Source of the DNA: Limosilactobacillus ingluviei DSM 15946 | Lineage (GTDB): Bacteria > Bacillota > Bacilli > Lactobacillales > Lactobacillaceae | Length of the DNA stretch: 64,000 nucleotides | Direction: 5' to 3' | Assembly: GCF_001435775.1 (NCBI RefSeq) | Contig: NZ_AZFK01000016.1 | Location: 19,346 to 83,345 of the forward strand | Shown: positions 19,575-28,442 of the stretch, piece by piece | How the letters are laid out: each line of letters starts with the position of its first letter | Position numbering within the stretch: position 1 is the stretch's first letter | Notes under the pieces: generated by a model | Databases searched by the model: none | What the model saw: only the letters and a program-made list of their open reading frames with translations | Told to the model about the DNA's origin: nothing | Translations under genes and position numbers: made by a program

Positions 19575-19813
19575 AAACGCCCCCTTGACCAAGGCTTGGT
19601 CAAAGGGACGTTGGTTAACATAACTCAGCGTGGTTCCACCCAAATTCAGAATCAAAGCATGATTCTCTTTGAAGGTGTGGTAACGGACACGACCCGGAAC
19701 ACCTTATTTCGGTATCAAAATAGAAGGTGGTATCCCCAGTGGGGCTAACGATTCTTCCAGCCTAGGAACCGCTCCCTGGATAACTGACCACTGGTGACAT
19801 GTCCTTCCAATTA
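19575..19813 (-). promoter_or_regulatory. T-box leader of thrS
   Basis: The minus-strand leader contains the T-box core GGGTGGAACCACG (19629-19641). A 17-pair terminator stem lies at 19575-19613, followed by a T-rich run, and a long structured stem I region spans about 19690-19810. T-box RNAs sense uncharged tRNA and let transcription through when it is abundant. An ACC triplet (Thr) in GGATACCACC is a candidate specifier, which fits the downstream gene. Confidence 0.92.
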
Positions 19814-19819
19814 GTGCTG

Positions 19820-19847
19820 ATTATAGCATTTTGGTGGGTGGTGTCAA
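19820..19847 (-). promoter_or_regulatory. Promoter of the thrS T-box transcript
   Basis: On the minus strand a perfect TTGACA (19842-19847) and a perfect TATAAT (19820-19825) are 16 bases apart, directly before the T-box leader. Confidence 0.85.
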
Positions 19848-19861
19848 GGGGAGTGACTTAA

Positions 19862-20656
19862 TTATTGTTCTGCCGGTGCCCCGGTTCCATCACTTGGGGT
19901 TGCTTCACTTTGGGCGCTACCACCGTTACCAGAGGTTGTTCCAGTATTACCATTGCCCGTGCCGCCGTTACCATTATCAGTATTCCTCTGAGGTTGACTA
20001 GGTGTGGATTGGTAAGTCGACTGGTTATCGTTGCCGTTGGTAGTCGTTTGGTCATCCGTCGTGGTACTGGTGGCCTGCGAAGTCGTAGTCGGAGCCGTCT
20101 GGTAGCTGTCCTGGACGTCCGTGGCAGTCGACGAAGTGGAATGGGACCGCTTCTTGTGGCTGCTAGAGGACTTGTGACTGGAAGTCTCACTCGAGGAGAC
20201 CGTCTCGTCGGAAGTCGTATTGACCGGGTTTTGTTGTTTGATCAAGAAGACCACAAAAAAGACTACTAAAGCAGCGATCGCGACCCCTAAAATGGTTTTG
20301 TAAATCCGGTGTTTCTTACGGCCGCCAGCTGGCCGGGAAGCATGGTGGCGCTGTGGCTGGCTGGCCGTTGGGGCGGTATAGACCGGCGGGGTGGGTTGGC
20401 TCGGTTGGGCCGTCGTTGGCCGCGGGGCGTCATAGCTAGCGGTCTTTTCCACCCGGGTGGGGGTGGCGGTTTGTTCTTGCCGGACGGCGGCGCGGCTGCC
20501 CGGGGTGGGAGCAGACTTTGATTCTTGATCTAAGACCCCTTTGAGCTTAATTTTCAGCGGCTTATCTTTTAAGCGCCGTGCTTGTTCGCGCTTGTGCTCG
20601 GGCGTGTCGTAGAGTTCGACCCGACTGAGCTGCTTTTTGCGCTCTTCATTGTTCAA
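19862..20656 (-). CDS. Single-pass membrane protein with Ser/Thr-rich outer tail, function unknown
   Basis: No family recognised. The first 60 residues are charged and cytoplasmic in character (NNEERKKQLSR...KREQARRLKDK), followed by a Pro/Thr-rich linker. One strong membrane segment (ILGVAIAALVVFFVVFLI) sits near residue 130, preceded by basic residues, so the remainder should face outside. That outer part is Ser/Thr/Asn/Gly low-complexity sequence with no enzyme motif. I choose TTG at 20656, five bases after AGAGGTGA, because the GTG at 20665 overlaps that site. It ends just before the thrS promoter. Confidence 0.75.
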   Translation of the reverse strand: MNNEERKKQLSRVELYDTPEHKREQARRLKDKPLKIKLKGVLDQESKSAPTPGSRAAVRQEQTATPTRVEKTASYDAPRPTTAQPSQPTPPVYTAPTASQPQRHHASRPAGGRKKHRIYKTILGVAIAALVVFFVVFLIKQQNPVNTTSDETVSSSETSSHKSSSSHKKRSHSTSSTATDVQDSYQTAPTTTSQATSTTTDDQTTTNGNDNQSTYQSTPSQPQRNTDNGNGGTGNGNTGTTSGNGGSAQSEATPSDGTGAPAEQ

Positions 20657-20748
20657 AGCAATCACCTCTTCGTAATTTCAGTCAGTTTTAGGACCATTAT
20701 ATCATCTTGCGTCGGGAAAGGATAATTTCTCCAGGGACTGCGCCCAAC

Positions 20749-20777
20749 AAAAAACGACCGAGTTTTCCCCGATCGTT
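20749..20777 (-). terminator. Terminator after mntH
   Basis: Minus-strand AACGATCGGG pairs with CTCGGTCGTT (two G-U pairs), followed by TTTTTT, just behind the mntH stop. Confidence 0.75.
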
Positions 20778-20801
20778 GTCATATTATTATTTCCTGGGAA
20801 A

Positions 20802-22379
20802 TTATTCCGCCGTTGCCACGGTTTCCCACGGGTGGGCATGATGTTCGGCCGCAAAGCGCTTATTACCCTTGTGTAATTCATAAATTGTCCAAGCCAACAA
20901 TGCCAAGATCGCGATAATTGTAAGCCAAGCTAAAACATCTGCAGTTCCTTTGCTCCAAATGCCAAAGCCTTCATACGTGGCTGGCATATTCAAGAGATTT
21001 AAGAACGTCAGAACAATTACCGATAACCACCCTAACACTTTGGTCCAAGTAGCATTCTTAAATTGCCCCATTTCAACCTCACTGTTGGTCATCATCAATA
21101 ATGGCAGCATTGAGAAAGGTAAGGCAAAGGCCAAGAAGACTTGAGAATTTTCCATCAACATGTTGATAGCTTGGTGTTGTTGTAAGTCACTTTCACCAGC
21201 GGTCATGGAAACACAGATTAAAACTGGTACAACAGAAATTAACCGGGTAATCAAGCGCCGGGCCCATAATGGCATCCGCATGTGCACAAAGCCTTCCATG
21301 ATAACTTGCCCAGTTAAGGTCCCAGTAATTGTTGAGTTTTGACCAGAAGCCAATAAGGCAACGGCAAATAAGGTGGATAAAATACCAGATTTTGCCACTG
21401 CAATCAACACACCATTACTCAGCATTGAAGTGTTATTTAATGCTTCATACAATCCAAAGAATGAGGTATCTTGGACAGCCCCAGACTTGAAGACGGCAAC
21501 CCCCATGATTAACAAGAGGGCGTTGACAAAGAAGGCCGCTGTTAATTGAATGTTGGAATCCCATGCGGAGAAGCGAACCGTTTGCTTGATGTCTTCAGCT
21601 TTAGTGTGGTCGAGTTTGCGCGTTTGGGAAATTGCGGAGTGAAGATAGAGGTTGTGCGGCATAACGGTTGCCCCAATAATCCCTAATGAGCCACTAAGTG
21701 GAGAAATCCCCATTTTTTCAGGTCCTTGTGCAACTGCGGCAGTAGAAGGCACTAAGCCAACTAGCGCTGCGCCCCAATCCGGATCAGAAAGCAGGACTTG
21801 ATAAACGAAGACAAAAAGAATGACTAAAATTAAACAAACCACAATTGCTTCAATTTTGCGGAAGCCCACTTTGGTTAAGAGCAACAGTAGTAAAACGTCT
21901 AAGACCGTAATAAAGACGGCAATTACTAATGGAATATGGAATAAAAGATACAAGGCAATCGCTGCCCCAATAACTTCGGCAATGTCGGTGGCCATAATTG
22001 CCAGCTCAGTCATAATCCAAAGGACAATTCCTAACGCCTTCCCGGTCCGCGCCCGAATGGCCTGAGCTAAGTCCATTTGGCTGACGATCCCAAGTTTGGC
22101 TGCCATGTATTGAAGCAACATCGCGATCAAACTTGAAATCAGGATGGTCGTCATTAAAGTGTATTGAAATGCTTGCCCCCCGGTAATCGAAGTTGCCCAG
22201 TTACCAGGATCCATATACCCAACGGCAACTAAAGCGCCGGGGCCAGAATAAGCAAAGAGAGTTTTCCAGAAACCCTTGCCATGGGGCACTTCAACGGAGC
22301 CGTTGATTTCTTCGAGTGATTTCCCGTTTGCGTATTCAATTAATTTGTGCTTGCGGGGTTGGTTTTGTGTGCTGTCCAC
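20802..22379 (-). CDS. mntH: Nramp-family divalent metal:proton symporter (MntH)
   Basis: Takes up Mn2+ (and Fe2+) using the proton gradient. The Nramp metal-binding motif DPGN is in VGYMDPGNWATSITGG and the second, MPH, in GATVMPHNLYLHSAI; about eleven membrane segments span its 525 residues. The start is GTG (22377-22379) behind AAAGGTGG. Compared with short Nramp proteins it has an extended N-terminal cytoplasmic part (RKHKLIEYANGKSLEEINGSV) typical of lactobacilli. A possible MntR operator lies upstream. Confidence 0.94.
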   Translation of the reverse strand: MDSTQNQPRKHKLIEYANGKSLEEINGSVEVPHGKGFWKTLFAYSGPGALVAVGYMDPGNWATSITGGQAFQYTLMTTILISSLIAMLLQYMAAKLGIVSQMDLAQAIRARTGKALGIVLWIMTELAIMATDIAEVIGAAIALYLLFHIPLVIAVFITVLDVLLLLLLTKVGFRKIEAIVVCLILVILFVFVYQVLLSDPDWGAALVGLVPSTAAVAQGPEKMGISPLSGSLGIIGATVMPHNLYLHSAISQTRKLDHTKAEDIKQTVRFSAWDSNIQLTAAFFVNALLLIMGVAVFKSGAVQDTSFFGLYEALNNTSMLSNGVLIAVAKSGILSTLFAVALLASGQNSTITGTLTGQVIMEGFVHMRMPLWARRLITRLISVVPVLICVSMTAGESDLQQHQAINMLMENSQVFLAFALPFSMLPLLMMTNSEVEMGQFKNATWTKVLGWLSVIVLTFLNLLNMPATYEGFGIWSKGTADVLAWLTIIAILALLAWTIYELHKGNKRFAAEHHAHPWETVATAE

Positions 22380-22404
22380 GCCAAATCCACCTTTCTGTCA
22401 TATG

Positions 22405-22475
22405 CTTTCGACGGTTCTCAATTTGAGATTCACCGATTGAGAACACCTTTGTTAGGTTAGCATAAAAAATAATAT
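22405..22475 (-). promoter_or_regulatory. mntH leader region with possible MntR operator and inverted repeat
   Basis: TTAGGTTAGCATAAAA (plus strand from 22452) resembles the DtxR/MntR-type operator TTAGGTTAGCCTAA, and it adjoins a minus-strand -10 TATTAT (22469-22474), so a repressor there could block transcription. Downstream, GTTCTCAAT and ATTGAGAAC form a perfect nine-base inverted repeat (about 22413-22443). The roles are inferred. Confidence 0.45.
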
Positions 22476-22703
22476 CCCGCAATAAAAAATGCCGCATTTT
22501 CGGCGTTTTCACGGACATTTATGCCGAAATATCCTAAGCCAAGCTCGAAATCGGTTTCAACTTGCGGCTGAAGTAAAGAAAATAAAAAGTTTGACTACTC
22601 ACAAAGCAAAAGAAAAAACTTGGGGAAATTTACCAATCGACGAAAAGGTTGTTAAATCAAATGTTTTCAGAAAAATTACGGGGCGCAAGTTTATGACAAG
22701 CGG
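22476..22703. other. AT-rich stretch without a gene between mntH and the dehydrogenase
   Basis: I see no convincing gene, terminator or repeat here. Short open frames exist but lack ribosome-binding sites and a recognisable product. Upstream activator sites for the dehydrogenase promoter are possible but not identifiable. Confidence 0.5.
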
Positions 22704-22760
22704 TTGACATAAATGAGTCAAACGACTATACTTACAATCGTCAAATGATATTTTTCACAA
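22704..22760 (+). promoter_or_regulatory. Promoter of the zinc alcohol dehydrogenase, with a direct repeat
   Basis: A perfect TTGACA (22704-22709) and TATACT (22727-22732) are 17 bases apart. GTCAAACGA and GTCAAATGA form a near-identical direct repeat across and after the -10, possibly an operator. Confidence 0.75.
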
Positions 22761-22779
22761 GAGAGAAGGAGCAAAAGTT

Positions 22780-23790
22780 ATGAAGGCACTTGTATTACAA
22801 GGAATTAAGGATTTAGCAGTGCAAGATTACGAAATCCCAAGCATTAAGCCAGATGAAGTGCTGGTGCACACGGCCTTTGCCGGGATTTGCGGGACTGACA
22901 AGGCCCTTTATGCCGGGTTGCCAGGTTCTGCTTCAGCGGTGCCACCGATTGTTTTGGGGCACGAAAACTCTGGGGTAGTGGCCAAAGTTGGGGCGGCCGT
23001 GACGAACGTTAAGGTCGGCGACCGGGTAACGGTTGACCCGAACATCTACTGTGGCCAATGCCAATACTGCCGGACCCAACGTCCCGAATTGTGCGAACAC
23101 CTGGATGCGGTGGGGGTAACGCGTGACGGGGGCTTTGCCGAATACTTTACCGCCCCAGCCAAGGTGGTTTACCCAATTCCAGATAACGTTTCCCTCAAGG
23201 CCGCGGCGGTCATCGAACCAATTTCATGTGCGATGCACGGGGTGGACTTATTAGAAACTCACCCATACCAAACGGCTCTGGTAATCGGGGACGGTTTTGA
23301 AGGGCAACTCTTTGCTCAAATCCTGAAAGCCCGGGGGATTCATGAAGTAACCCTGGCGGGCCGGTCGGACGAAAAGCTGGCCAACAACCGGAAGCACTTT
23401 GGCGTTAAGACGATCAACACCACCAAGGAAGAAATTCCAGCGGATCACTTTGACGTGGTTGTCGAAGCCGTTGGTTTGCCAGCCACCCAAGAACAAGCCC
23501 TGGCCGCCGCTGCCCGGGGGGCCCAAGTGCTGATGTTTGGGGTCGGAAACCCGGACGACAAGTTTAGCGTCAACACTTACGATGTTTTCCAAAAGCAACT
23601 GACGATCCAAGGGGCCTTTATTAACCCTTACACCTTTGAAGATTCAATTGCCCTGTTGGCAGCCGGGAAGGTTGACCCGCTGCCACTGTTCTCCCACGAA
23701 TTGGATCTGAACGGGGTGGAAGACTTTGTCGCCGGGAAGTTAGGGAAAGTTTCCAAGGCGATCGTAAAGGTTGGTGGCGAAGAAGCCTAA
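22780..23790 (+). CDS. Zinc-dependent medium-chain alcohol dehydrogenase
   Basis: NAD(P)-dependent oxidoreductase of the polyol/threonine dehydrogenase branch; the substrate cannot be told from sequence. Catalytic zinc ligands are Cys in GICGTDK and His-Glu in LGHENSGVV. The structural zinc lobe CGQCQYCRTQRPELC is complete. The coenzyme fold follows at about residue 165 (ALVIGDGFEGQLFAQILKA), a slightly unusual variant of the GxGxxG loop. The 336 residues are the family length. It has its own strong promoter, is monocistronic, and is closed by a terminator. Confidence 0.85.
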   Translation: MKALVLQGIKDLAVQDYEIPSIKPDEVLVHTAFAGICGTDKALYAGLPGSASAVPPIVLGHENSGVVAKVGAAVTNVKVGDRVTVDPNIYCGQCQYCRTQRPELCEHLDAVGVTRDGGFAEYFTAPAKVVYPIPDNVSLKAAAVIEPISCAMHGVDLLETHPYQTALVIGDGFEGQLFAQILKARGIHEVTLAGRSDEKLANNRKHFGVKTINTTKEEIPADHFDVVVEAVGLPATQEQALAAAARGAQVLMFGVGNPDDKFSVNTYDVFQKQLTIQGAFINPYTFEDSIALLAAGKVDPLPLFSHELDLNGVEDFVAGKLGKVSKAIVKVGGEEA

Positions 23791-23897
23791 TTTATTTACC
23801 AATGCTTCGCCTTCGCGTGGCCGCCGCTCCAACGGCCAGGCGAACTTAATCTGTGTAAAATCTAACCCCATTAATTTGTCCCGCCCTAGTGCGGGAT

Positions 23898-23928
23898 TAA
23901 GTTCCCGGCCGGACCGGGAACTTTTTTT
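23898..23928 (+). terminator. Terminator after the dehydrogenase
   Basis: AAGTTCCCGG pairs perfectly with CCGGGAACTT, followed by seven T residues. A second small hairpin (TCCCGC/GCGGGA) stands just before it. Confidence 0.85.
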
Positions 23929-23937
23929 ACACTCTTG

Positions 23938-23987
23938 TTGACACGGTGTCACTCGAGGGGTAAAGTTAAGTCGTTGACACGATGTCA
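23938..23987 (+). promoter_or_regulatory. TetR-type promoter with two operator copies
   Basis: The promoter is TTGACA (23938-23943), 17 bases, TAAAGT (23961-23966). The palindrome TGACACGGTGTCA (23939-23951) covers the -35, and its copy TGACACGATGTCA (23975-23987) lies after the -10, with centres 36 bp apart. The arrangement suggests autorepression by the TetR-type protein encoded next. Confidence 0.75.
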
Positions 23988-24007
23988 CTAAGAACGGAGG
24001 AACCAGA

Positions 24008-24550
24008 ATGCCAAGTCAAACCTTTTTAAATTTGAAGCCCGAAAAGCAAGCCCGGATTTATGCCGCCCTCCTGACGGAATTTAGTGCCTATCCCTTAGCC
24101 AAGGCTCAAGTTGCGCGGATTGTCAAGGAAGCCCAGATTGCCCGGGGTGCCTTTTATAAGTACTTTGCCGATTTGAACGATGCTTACCAGACCCTCTGGC
24201 GGCGCTCGCTTCACCAGATCCACTCCCAAGAAGAGTTAGCGGGGCAATTGGCGCAAACCCCAGCGGATTATACCAATCAGGTGCGCCAGTTTTTGACCAC
24301 CGGAGCCCAGCAAGGGTTGCGAGAGTTGTTGCGGCTGCATTATTCCACGAATGAAGCTTACTTGGGGCTAGCGGCAGTGCCAACGATGGGCCCACGTTTT
24401 AATGCGCAAACTTGGGCGGTTATGACCCTGACCCACCAAGCAATGAAGGAATGTTTGATGGAGCCCGACCGGGAGGATGCGATTTTAACCCGGTTAGAGC
24501 AAGCCTTGACGGCGTTGATGGGAGGGCAGTCCCATGTTTCTGGCGATTAA
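24008..24550 (+). CDS. TetR/AcrR-family transcriptional regulator
   Basis: A 180-residue repressor with the N-terminal helix-turn-helix KAQVARIVKEAQIARGAFYKYFADLNDAY, characteristic of the family; the C-terminal ligand-binding half is variable. It probably controls the ABC transporter genes that follow, because the next gene starts inside its last codons and two palindromes lie in its promoter. The inducer is unknown. The ATG follows GGAGG by seven bases. Confidence 0.9.
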   Translation: MPSQTFLNLKPEKQARIYAALLTEFSAYPLAKAQVARIVKEAQIARGAFYKYFADLNDAYQTLWRRSLHQIHSQEELAGQLAQTPADYTNQVRQFLTTGAQQGLRELLRLHYSTNEAYLGLAAVPTMGPRFNAQTWAVMTLTHQAMKECLMEPDREDAILTRLEQALTALMGGQSHVSGD

Positions 24551-25586
24551 AGAGATCAAACACGCTAAAGTTCACTATGGCTTGATTATCGCGATGGTGA
24601 CCTTGATTGGGTACTTGATTTTTATGCTGCTCGGCCTCATGTTAGGCTTGGCAAATGAAAATACCGCGGCAATTGATGCGTGGTCGACCAAGACGGTGAT
24701 CTTAAGTAAGGGCGCGAATGTCAATCTCAATCAATCGCTGATTAAAACGGCGGATTTGCCCCCGTTAAAAGCTGGTGACAGTTTGGTCGGCCAAAGTCCA
24801 GTCGTGATCAGCCGCCAAACGGGCGCGACTCACAAACAAAGCGCCCAGTTAATTGGTCTGCGCGCCGACCAGCCGATTTACCAACATTTGGAACTAGTCA
24901 GTGGTCACCGGCCCCAAAAACCTCGGCAGGTCGTTTTGGCGGCGAACCTGCGGACCAAGGGCTACCGCTTAGGCGATCGCATTAAGCTGGCGGGGCAGAA
25001 GCAGAGTTTAACGGTAGTTGGCTTTGCCAAAGATGGGATGCTAAACATGACCCCGATCGTCTACGGGAACTTGCAATTATGGCAAGCCGTTAAAGGGGGC
25101 CCGCAATTTGCGGCCAGTGCGATTTTTTCCCAACGCACCTTTCAATTGGATACCACTGCTTTAAAGGCCTACCCGCGGGCGACGTACGTTAATAAATTGC
25201 CGGGGTACACGGCCCAAAACAAAACTTTTGCGGCGATGATTGGTTTCTTAATGATCATTTCGATGATCATCATCGGGGTCTTTTTGTACATTTTAACGAT
25301 GCAAAAGCTGCCGAACTATGCGGTTTTGCGGGCTCAAGGGATTCCCGGGCGGACACTAACGGTGGCGACGGTCAGCCAGGCGGCGGTGCTCATGGTCAGC
25401 GGGGGGCTCTTAAGCCTGCTTTTGACCCGCTTGACCATGCTGGGCTTGCCGGCCAGCATGCCGTTCCAATTGTCATGGCCACTGGCGGCGGGGTTGACGG
25501 GGGCGTTGGTCCTGTTGGGGACGGTCGGCGCGTTAATTCCCGTGAAGCTGATCCAACGGGTCCAACCTTTAGATGCACTGCGCTAG
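24534..25586 (+). CDS. ABC transporter permease (FtsX/MacB type)
   Basis: A 350-residue membrane component with one N-terminal membrane segment (about 17-39), a large extracellular domain, and three C-terminal segments (around 240, 285 and 320) ending PVKLIQRVQPLDALR, the usual FtsX-type close. It overlaps the TetR gene by 17 bases and lies 21 bases before its ATPase. This architecture fits lipid, peptide or antimicrobial export rather than import; the substrate is unknown. Confidence 0.88.
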   Translation: MFLAIKEIKHAKVHYGLIIAMVTLIGYLIFMLLGLMLGLANENTAAIDAWSTKTVILSKGANVNLNQSLIKTADLPPLKAGDSLVGQSPVVISRQTGATHKQSAQLIGLRADQPIYQHLELVSGHRPQKPRQVVLAANLRTKGYRLGDRIKLAGQKQSLTVVGFAKDGMLNMTPIVYGNLQLWQAVKGGPQFAASAIFSQRTFQLDTTALKAYPRATYVNKLPGYTAQNKTFAAMIGFLMIISMIIIGVFLYILTMQKLPNYAVLRAQGIPGRTLTVATVSQAAVLMVSGGLLSLLLTRLTMLGLPASMPFQLSWPLAAGLTGALVLLGTVGALIPVKLIQRVQPLDALR

Positions 25587-25607
25587 GCTCACCAGGAGGA
25601 TACAAAT

Positions 25608-26279
25608 ATGAATTTGATTGAATTAAAGCAGGTCAGTAAGGTTTACGGGCACGGTGTCAGTCAGGTGCAAGCGTTAAAGGAAGTTAACTTTGCGGCGGCC
25701 CCGGGGGAATTAAATTTGGTGATTGGTCCGTCGGGGTCAGGTAAAAGCACCTTTTTAACGATTGCGGGGGGCTTGCAAACCCCGACGAGCGGGCAGGTGT
25801 TGATTAACGGTCAAGATCCAGCTCAATTAACGGCTCAACAGCGGGATCATTTGCGTTTGACCCGGCTGGGCTTTATCCTGCAGGCGTATAATCTCTTACC
25901 GTATTTAACGGTTCACCAGCAATTTGAACTGGTCGACCGGGTGAAAAAAGATCATTTAACGCCGGCGGCTCTGCAAACCTTACTGACCGAGTTAGGCATT
26001 GACCAACTGCAAGCCAAGTATCCGGACCAATTGTCAGGGGGCCAAAACCAACGGGTGGCCATTGCCCGGGCGCTTTATGCCAACCCGGCGATTGTGCTGG
26101 CGGATGAACCAACGGCAGCCTTAGACAGTCAGCGGGTCCAAGGGGTCGGACAATTGTTTAAGACTTTGGCCGTCAAGCACCACAAGGCGGTGGTGCTTGT
26201 GACCCACGATCAGCGCTTGTTGGCCTTTGCGGACCATTGTTACCAAATCGAAGATGGTCAAATGACGCAATTATCATAA
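25608..26279 (+). CDS. ABC transporter ATP-binding protein (MacB/LolD type)
   Basis: A 223-residue ATPase with Walker A GPSGSGKST, signature LSGGQNQR, Walker B IVLADEPTAALD and the switch His in VTHDQ. It pairs with the preceding permease under the TetR promoter. The start follows AGGAGG. No receptor-like or histidine kinase gene is nearby, which argues against a BceAB-type sensing module. Confidence 0.92.
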   Translation: MNLIELKQVSKVYGHGVSQVQALKEVNFAAAPGELNLVIGPSGSGKSTFLTIAGGLQTPTSGQVLINGQDPAQLTAQQRDHLRLTRLGFILQAYNLLPYLTVHQQFELVDRVKKDHLTPAALQTLLTELGIDQLQAKYPDQLSGGQNQRVAIARALYANPAIVLADEPTAALDSQRVQGVGQLFKTLAVKHHKAVVLVTHDQRLLAFADHCYQIEDGQMTQLS

Positions 26280-26375
26280 CGGTACGGGGATTTCCCGGGA
26301 AATAACTGGCTTGGCCAGGTGAAATTCGGTATCATAAAAAGCAAAGTATTGCTGTAGTTGGAAAGGGGATATCAC

Positions 26376-28349
26376 ATGGCTTTTTTAGAACTGGCTGCAA
26401 TCCGGAAATCCTATTATTTAGGTAAAGAAGAATTCCCGGTCTTAAAGGGGATTGATCTGCGCTTTGAGCGCGGAGAATTTGTCTCGATCCTCGGTGAATC
26501 CGGGGGCGGGAAGACGACGTTGATGAATATTATTGGGGGCTTGGATCGTAAGTTTAGCGGGACGGTGACGGTTGAAGGCACCCCCTTAGACCATACCAAG
26601 GAAAAACAAATGGACGAGTACCGCCGGGCGACGGTTGGCTACATTTACCAGTCCTATAACCTGGTTCCCCATTTGACGGTGTTGGATAATGTGTTGGTCG
26701 CTTTAGAGATGACGACCCTCGCGGCTGCGGAACGGAAGGAACGGGCTTTAAAACTATTAGCTGAAGTCGGGTTGGCGGACCACGCCAAAAAACACCCCCG
26801 GCAATTATCGGGCGGGCAAAAGCAGCGGGTGGCGATTGCTCGGGCCTTGGCGGCTGATCCGCAAATCATCATTGCCGACGAACCAACGGGGGCACTGGAT
26901 GCGCAGAATACCAAGGAAGTCCTGGCCATTTTGGACCAAATTGCCCAAAGTGGTAAATTGGTGATTGCCGTTACCCACTCCCAAGCGGTCGCTGATTACG
27001 GGACCCGGGTCGTTCGGTTGGCGGATGGCCAGATTGAAGCCGATGAACGCTTGCGGCCGGCCTACCCCACCCAAGCGGCGCCACAGTTGAAGGCGCGTCC
27101 GTTGCCGGCTTTAGCTAGTTACCGGACGGCCTTTAAACACTTAATGTATAATTTTTGGCGCAATTCTTTGATTATGCTCGGTGTTGGGATTGGGCTGTTT
27201 GCGGTAATTTTATTTGCCGGTTTGGGGAACGGCGTTAACGGGTACTTACAAAATCAGATTAATCAGGTTGCCAATCCCCAGGTAATTTCCGTCTTAAAGA
27301 ATCCAACGGGGAAAAAGATGTCGATGGAACGGCTGCAAATGGCGGTACAAAACATGGGCGCCAACCTGAAGGACGCCACGATCAGTGAGCATGATCAAGC
27401 CCGGATCAAAAAGCTGGCGGGGGTCCAAAAAGTGGAAGCCAACTACATTTTGCCGACCTACCGGTTAACGAACCAAGCCAAGCAACAAAGCGGGGCGATG
27501 ATGCAGACGTGGTCGTTGAGTGATAAAAAGAATCTCTTGAAGGCCGGCCACGTTCCAGGCAAACAAGAAGTGGTCTTAAAAAAGCAAGATGCAATCGAGC
27601 TCTTTGGTGAGCATGCCAACAAGGCCTTGATCGGCAAGCAGGTCACGTTGGAATTCCAATGGGTGGATTCAAATAACCAGCCGGTGGTCATCAAGGTGCC
27701 GCTTAAAGTAGCCGGGATTACGGAGGGCACCAGCAGTGCCACGTTGGTGAATGCGCAGACGATTAAGGCGGCCTTACAGGCGCAAAATGCGCTCACCGCC
27801 CCGAATATGCTGGCGGTTAAGGTCCACCACTTGGACCAAGTGGAAGCCGTCGCCACGAAAATCAATCGCTTAACCACGGATAACAAACGGGTAGTCGGCG
27901 CCATTACGATTGGGTCGGCCCTTAAGCGGGTGAACACTTACGTGAAGTTAGCGGCGAACCTCTTAGCTGCTATTGCAGGGATTTCCTTGCTGGTATCAGC
28001 CCTGATGATTATTGTTACGATGTACATGTCAGTTTCGGAACGGACCAAAGAAATCGGGATTCTCCGGGCCTTGGGGGAACGCAAAAAGGACATTCGGCGG
28101 CTGTTTACGGCTGAATCGCTGTTAATTGGGCTGTTTGGGGCGCTGTTTGCCCTAGTCTTAGCTCTGTGCGCCGCGACGGGCATCAACCACGCGGTTGCCC
28201 ACCTGATTAAATATCAGATTGTGCAAATCCAAGTCGGCAACGTGGTGTTTGCCTTTTTAGCGGCGATTGTGATCTCCTTTTTGGCCGCCGTCCTGCCGGC
28301 CCGGCGTGCGGCCAAACTTAATCCGATTGACGCCTTAGCCGAAGATTAG
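26376..28349 (+). CDS. ABC transporter with fused ATPase and permease (MacB-like)
   Basis: A 657-residue fusion. Residues 1 to about 230 form the ATPase (GESGGGKTT, LSGGQKQR, IIIADEPTGALD), followed by the FtsX-type permease with one membrane segment near 265, a large outer domain, and three segments at the end (LPARRAAKLNPIDALAED). The ATG at 26376 is preceded by GAAAGGGG. The 96-base gap after the smaller ABC genes holds no terminator, but a TATCAT -10-like box suggests separate transcription. Likely an efflux or stress pump; the substrate is unknown. Confidence 0.88.
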   Translation: MAFLELAAIRKSYYLGKEEFPVLKGIDLRFERGEFVSILGESGGGKTTLMNIIGGLDRKFSGTVTVEGTPLDHTKEKQMDEYRRATVGYIYQSYNLVPHLTVLDNVLVALEMTTLAAAERKERALKLLAEVGLADHAKKHPRQLSGGQKQRVAIARALAADPQIIIADEPTGALDAQNTKEVLAILDQIAQSGKLVIAVTHSQAVADYGTRVVRLADGQIEADERLRPAYPTQAAPQLKARPLPALASYRTAFKHLMYNFWRNSLIMLGVGIGLFAVILFAGLGNGVNGYLQNQINQVANPQVISVLKNPTGKKMSMERLQMAVQNMGANLKDATISEHDQARIKKLAGVQKVEANYILPTYRLTNQAKQQSGAMMQTWSLSDKKNLLKAGHVPGKQEVVLKKQDAIELFGEHANKALIGKQVTLEFQWVDSNNQPVVIKVPLKVAGITEGTSSATLVNAQTIKAALQAQNALTAPNMLAVKVHHLDQVEAVATKINRLTTDNKRVVGAITIGSALKRVNTYVKLAANLLAAIAGISLLVSALMIIVTMYMSVSERTKEIGILRALGERKKDIRRLFTAESLLIGLFGALFALVLALCAATGINHAVAHLIKYQIVQIQVGNVVFAFLAAIVISFLAAVLPARRAAKLNPIDALAED

Positions 28350-28442
28350 AAAGGGATAAAAATTCACCAAAAATCCCCCTGTAAACGGCTTGACTGAATG
28401 TTAATTATGATAAGATTGAGGTTGCTAAAAGGGGTGTTGAAA

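Noticed and set aside
22489..22707. 72-codon frame between mntH and the dehydrogenase
   Set aside because: No ribosome site, unusual composition, and it runs into the strong dehydrogenase promoter.
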